A DNA stretch of 64,000 bases from Lachnospiraceae bacterium GAM79. Lineage in GTDB: Bacteria > Bacillota > Clostridia > Lachnospirales > Lachnospiraceae. Below are positions 61,632 to 64,000 of this stretch, piece by piece (position 1 is the stretch's first letter; each line of letters starts with the position of its first letter). The notes beneath the pieces were generated by a model that made no database searches, was not told the DNA's origin, and saw only the letters and a program-made list of their open reading frames with translations. Location of the stretch: the NCBI GenBank assembly GCA_003584705.1, contig AP018536.1, positions 248,001-312,000 on the forward strand, in the 5' to 3' direction. Both the position numbers and the translations under genes were made by a program.

Positions 61632-63352
61632 TGACACTGGGGAGCCTGTTTGACGGGATTGGAGGATTCCCTTTGGCGGCAGTTCACTGTGGAGGTGTGC
61701 CGGTATGGGCCAGTGAGATAGAACCGTTTCCCATGAGGGTAACCAAACTCCGGTTTCCAGATATGCTCCATGTAGGGGACATTACAAAACTGGATGGAGC
61801 AAAATTGCCGCCTGTGGATGTAATCTGCGGAGGCAGCCCCTGTCAGGATTTGTCAGTAGCCGGATTACGGAAAGGATTGGCAGGGGAGCGCTCCGGTCTG
61901 TTTATGGACCAGGTACGCATAGTAAAGGAGATGAGAGCAGAGGATGAAAGACGAGGGGTATCAGATGACTTTATTCGACCTCGATACCTCGTTTGGGAAA
62001 ATGTCCCTGGAGCATTCAGCTCCGCAAATGGAGAAGATTTCCGGGCGGTCATCGAGGAGATTGTCCATATCAAGGACAGTACCTGTCATGTGCCTCGACC
62101 TGACACCGGGCGCTGGGAATCTGCTGGGGCTGCCATTTTGGGAGATCAATTCAGCCTGGCTTGGAGAGTCTTGGATGCTCAATACTGGGGAGTCGCCCAG
62201 CGCCGCCGTAGAATCTTCCTTGTCGCAGATTTTGGAGGACTCACCGCACCAAAGATATTATTTGAGCAAGAACGCCTGCTTGGGGATCCTGCGGAGGGCC
62301 AAGGTCAGGGGAAAGGAGTTACCACCACAGCTGGAAATAGCTCTGCGGATTCAGGCGGGAGTAGAGTAGCAGAGGAAAAAGAGGTGGATATTTTTGCGTT
62401 TCATATTAATCAGAGGGAAGAAACGATCAACCTCAACGGAATATCCGGAGCTTTGATGGCAACGACCAATATGCAGATGCAGACCTTTGTGGCAGAGGGG
62501 ATGAGGAAGTTTGAAAGTGCAGAAAAAGAAGAAGAGTGTCTGAGCCTCAATGACCAAGGAGGAGAGCGTATGGATGTTTCGGTCGATGTAACAGCAACCC
62601 TGCGGGCAGGGATGAGTGGTCATCCGCCTCTGGTGATGGGCATCCAGCAGGGGGGTGCTGGGACAGAGAAAACTCCGGATCCAGCTCTTACAGAGGAGGC
62701 AGAAACCGGCGGGAACAATCAGCAGATTCTGTTTGAGAATCACGGGATTGATGCCAGATATACAGGTCCGCATGAGGTGGCCCCTACCATGTCAGACCGG
62801 TATGGAACAGGAGGAAACAATGTCCCACTGGTCTCAGATATGCCGGAGAGTTATTGTATTGCCGGAAATATCATTGATCGAGAAGTACAAAATGGAGGAA
62901 ATGGTCTGGGATGCCAGCCGGATATATCCTATACTCTTACGAGTGCAGACCGTCATGCAGTGTTCAGCCGCCAGAGAAGTGATGAATTTCTGCAAAATCG
63001 GGTAACAGCGACTCAGAGCGCCAGACAGCATAAGGATGCTACGGATCTGGTGTGTGAGCCGTATCAGAATACGGTAGGAACCATTGGATATACAGATCAT
63101 AAGGGGATTAATAATCAATATGTCAGCGAAGATAAATGTATTGTTGAGAACCGGAGACTGATCCGGAGGCTGACGCCTTTGGAGTGTGAACGGTTACAGG
63201 GTTTTCCGGATCACTGGACAGATATCCCTGGTGCCTCGGATAGTGCCCGTTACAAAGCTCTTGGGAATAGCGTAGCGATACCGTGTGTGGATTTTGTTCT
63301 CCGTGGTATCGCTTATTTTTTGCGGAAGATGAAGGAGGAGAAAGAACCATAA
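61628..63352 (+). CDS. DNA cytosine-5 methyltransferase
   Basis: 574 aa. Motif I LFDGIGGFPLAA, motif IV GGSPCQDLSVAG (catalytic Cys about 73), motif VI WENVPGA, motif VIII AQRRRRIFLVAD, and motifs IX/X RRLTPLECERLQGFPDHW and YKALGNSVAIP. Residues 230-500, between VIII and IX, form a long variable target-recognition region. Transfers methyl from SAM to cytosine, likely shielding the element from restriction. Translationally coupled to the previous gene. A second frame inside codons 112-247 appears to encode another protein. Confidence 0.93.
   Translation: MMTLGSLFDGIGGFPLAAVHCGGVPVWASEIEPFPMRVTKLRFPDMLHVGDITKLDGAKLPPVDVICGGSPCQDLSVAGLRKGLAGERSGLFMDQVRIVKEMRAEDERRGVSDDFIRPRYLVWENVPGAFSSANGEDFRAVIEEIVHIKDSTCHVPRPDTGRWESAGAAILGDQFSLAWRVLDAQYWGVAQRRRRIFLVADFGGLTAPKILFEQERLLGDPAEGQGQGKGVTTTAGNSSADSGGSRVAEEKEVDIFAFHINQREETINLNGISGALMATTNMQMQTFVAEGMRKFESAEKEEECLSLNDQGGERMDVSVDVTATLRAGMSGHPPLVMGIQQGGAGTEKTPDPALTEEAETGGNNQQILFENHGIDARYTGPHEVAPTMSDRYGTGGNNVPLVSDMPESYCIAGNIIDREVQNGGNGLGCQPDISYTLTSADRHAVFSRQRSDEFLQNRVTATQSARQHKDATDLVCEPYQNTVGTIGYTDHKGINNQYVSEDKCIVENRRLIRRLTPLECERLQGFPDHWTDIPGASDSARYKALGNSVAIPCVDFVLRGIAYFLRKMKEEKEP
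61965..62369 (+). CDS. Overprinted ORF inside the cytosine methylase (+1 frame)
   Basis: 134 aa wholly within the methylase gene. ATG 61965 has GAGGGG 6 nt upstream; ATG 61944 is an upstream alternative. The product opens MTLFDLDTSFGKMSLEHSA and ends with SLSQILEDSP...YYLSKNACLGILRRA. I recall near-identical motifs (SLSQILE, YYLS-x-KAC-x-GILRRA-x-RGKELP) in stand-alone phage and element proteins of unknown function. The SFGKMSLEHSA stretch is the shifted reading of WENVPGAFSS. Both frames look protein-like, which is unusual for a shadow ORF. Function unknown. Confidence 0.55.
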   Translation: MTLFDLDTSFGKMSLEHSAPQMEKISGRSSRRLSISRTVPVMCLDLTPGAGNLLGLPFWEINSAWLGESWMLNTGESPSAAVESSLSQILEDSPHQRYYLSKNACLGILRRAKVRGKELPPQLEIALRIQAGVE

Positions 63353-63462
63353 GATTGGTAGTTCTGCTTCCGTTTTCAGGTAATCTTTGTTGGGTATCGT
63401 CATAGCTATCTCATCTCTTTATGGATATACTTGGCTTGTAAAAACGAGGAAAGGAGAGTCAA

Positions 63463-63813
63463 ATGGAAGAGCGTAAGAAAAATTTATGCGCCATGATTCC
63501 AGAATCCCTGCATAAGAAAGTGCGGGAAGAACAGGAAGAATGGGGAATCAAGCTGAACGAGTATATGGAACGGATTCTAAAAGACCACTTTGAGAAGGGA
63601 GAAAGAGAGATGGCAAACGGAACCAGGACATTGGCATTTCAGGTATCAGAGGAGTTTTTTCAGAGGTTAAAAAAATACCTCAAAAAGACAGGACAGAGCC
63701 AGAAAGAATTTGTGATCGGACTGATTGAAGATGTACTTTCGCAGGAAGAACATTTAGTATCTGGAGAGATGCAGGAGACAGAGGGAAAGGCAGAACTTGA
63801 GGAAACTGAATAA
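63463..63813 (+). CDS. Tandem ribbon-helix-helix protein, possible relaxosome accessory
   Basis: 116 aa, AAAGGAGAG before the ATG. Two RHH-like units: NLCAMIPESLHKKVREEQEE with LNEYMERILKDHF, and TRTLAFQVSEEFFQRLKKYL with QKEFVIGLIEDVL. Acidic tail. Arc/MetJ-type DNA binding; on conjugative elements such proteins often bind oriT with the relaxase. Followed by a hairpin and then by T4SS genes. Confidence 0.7.
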   Translation: MEERKKNLCAMIPESLHKKVREEQEEWGIKLNEYMERILKDHFEKGEREMANGTRTLAFQVSEEFFQRLKKYLKKTGQSQKEFVIGLIEDVLSQEEHLVSGEMQETEGKAELEETE

Positions 63814-63830
63814 GAGGAAGGATCGAACAT

Positions 63831-63868
63831 ACCGCCGGCAGAGCTTCATCATGCCGGCGGTTATTATT
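63831..63868 (+). terminator. GC-rich hairpin after the RHH gene
   Basis: ACCGCCGGCA and TGCCGGCGGT form a perfect 10-bp stem with an 11-nt loop; TTATTATTTG follows. The imperfect T run suggests partial termination or attenuation before the T4SS genes. Confidence 0.65.
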
Positions 63869-63881
63869 TGGAGGTGATCGG

Positions 63882-64000
63882 TTGTATATTTATCCGGACC
63901 ATTTGAAATCAAAAGCAACACTTTGGTTATGGCAGCTTCGGGACATTGGGATTCTTGGTATTTGCGGATTGGTCTCCATTTTAGCAGCTACGCAGGCGGG
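63882..64000 (+). CDS. VirB3/PrgI-like T4SS subunit, 5' part only
   Basis: TTG at 63882 with GGAGGTGATC just ahead. The visible 39 residues begin YIYPDHLKSKATLWLWQLRD and lead into a membrane helix (IGILGICGLVSILAA). This opening is typical of the small membrane protein encoded just before VirB4 on Firmicute conjugative elements. Cut by the window edge; the VirB4 ATPase is expected next. Confidence 0.65.
   Translation, partial: MYIYPDHLKSKATLWLWQLRDIGILGICGLVSILAATQA

Overview
The window reads as a flagellated, low-to-medium GC Firmicute of the Lachnospiraceae type. The grounds are strong AGGAGG ribosome binding sites with frequent TTG and GTG starts, a Firmicute flagellin with an intact TLR5-contact motif, BofA and DUF2508 proteins, a DUF2975 plus YozG-type regulator pair, glycogen branching enzyme and a pectin-active GH28 enzyme. 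Genus and species cannot be fixed from the sequence alone.

Region 1 (1-36.4 kb) is ordinary chromosome. In order it holds: a MATE exporter cut by the window edge; a GH28 polygalacturonase-like enzyme; a membrane protein/regulator operon (DUF2975, Cro-type HTH, two large membrane proteins); two lipoproteins around an Rpn/PDDEXK_2 nuclease; an HD-GYP protein coupled to an unknown gene; an acetyltransferase; small membrane proteins; a LysR regulator followed by a MetE-like methyltransferase; thioredoxin; TrmB; a YfcE-type phosphodiesterase; a D-Ala-D-Ala carboxypeptidase; a large TPR protein with a degenerate P-loop domain; GlgB; and a flagellar patch (FliK-like DUF6240 protein, flagellin, FliS-like chaperone). 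It ends in a Tad (type IVc) pilus operon: prepilin peptidase, TadZ-like, TadA/CpaF, TadB, TadC and a Flp pilin.

Region 2 (about 36.5-41.2 kb) is an AT-rich island that breaks the Flp pilin gene. It carries a two-gene cassette (an NdpA/YejK-like protein and a three-pass membrane protein), which I regard as a candidate defence or toxin-like system, and a complete IS1182-type insertion sequence flanked by an unusually long 34-bp target duplication that copies a whole terminator hairpin.

Region 3 (about 41.3-64 kb, continuing past the edge) is the backbone of an integrative conjugative element. It has accessory genes (DUF5688, D12 adenine methylase with a lost ATG start, AbrB pair, YodL-like, SpoVG). 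A second, complete Tad-like pilus module follows: two candidate prepilins sharing a GEGYVD motif, prepilin peptidase, CpaB, TadZ, TadA/CpaF, TadB, TadC, TadE-like, and a large secreted protein. Transfer genes come next (DUF3852, a VirB6-like membrane protein, ribbon-helix-helix protein, start of a VirB3-like gene), with a C5 cytosine methyltransferase. The TadA gene is split by a group II intron whose excision restores the frame exactly. Inside the cytosine methyltransferase a second, well-initiated reading frame appears to be a true overprinted gene.

Strongest leads: the AT-rich two-gene cassette, the overprinted ORF in the methyltransferase, the conjugative element that combines a Tad pilus with a T4SS, and a 150-nt element of nested perfect inverted repeats before the flagellar genes.
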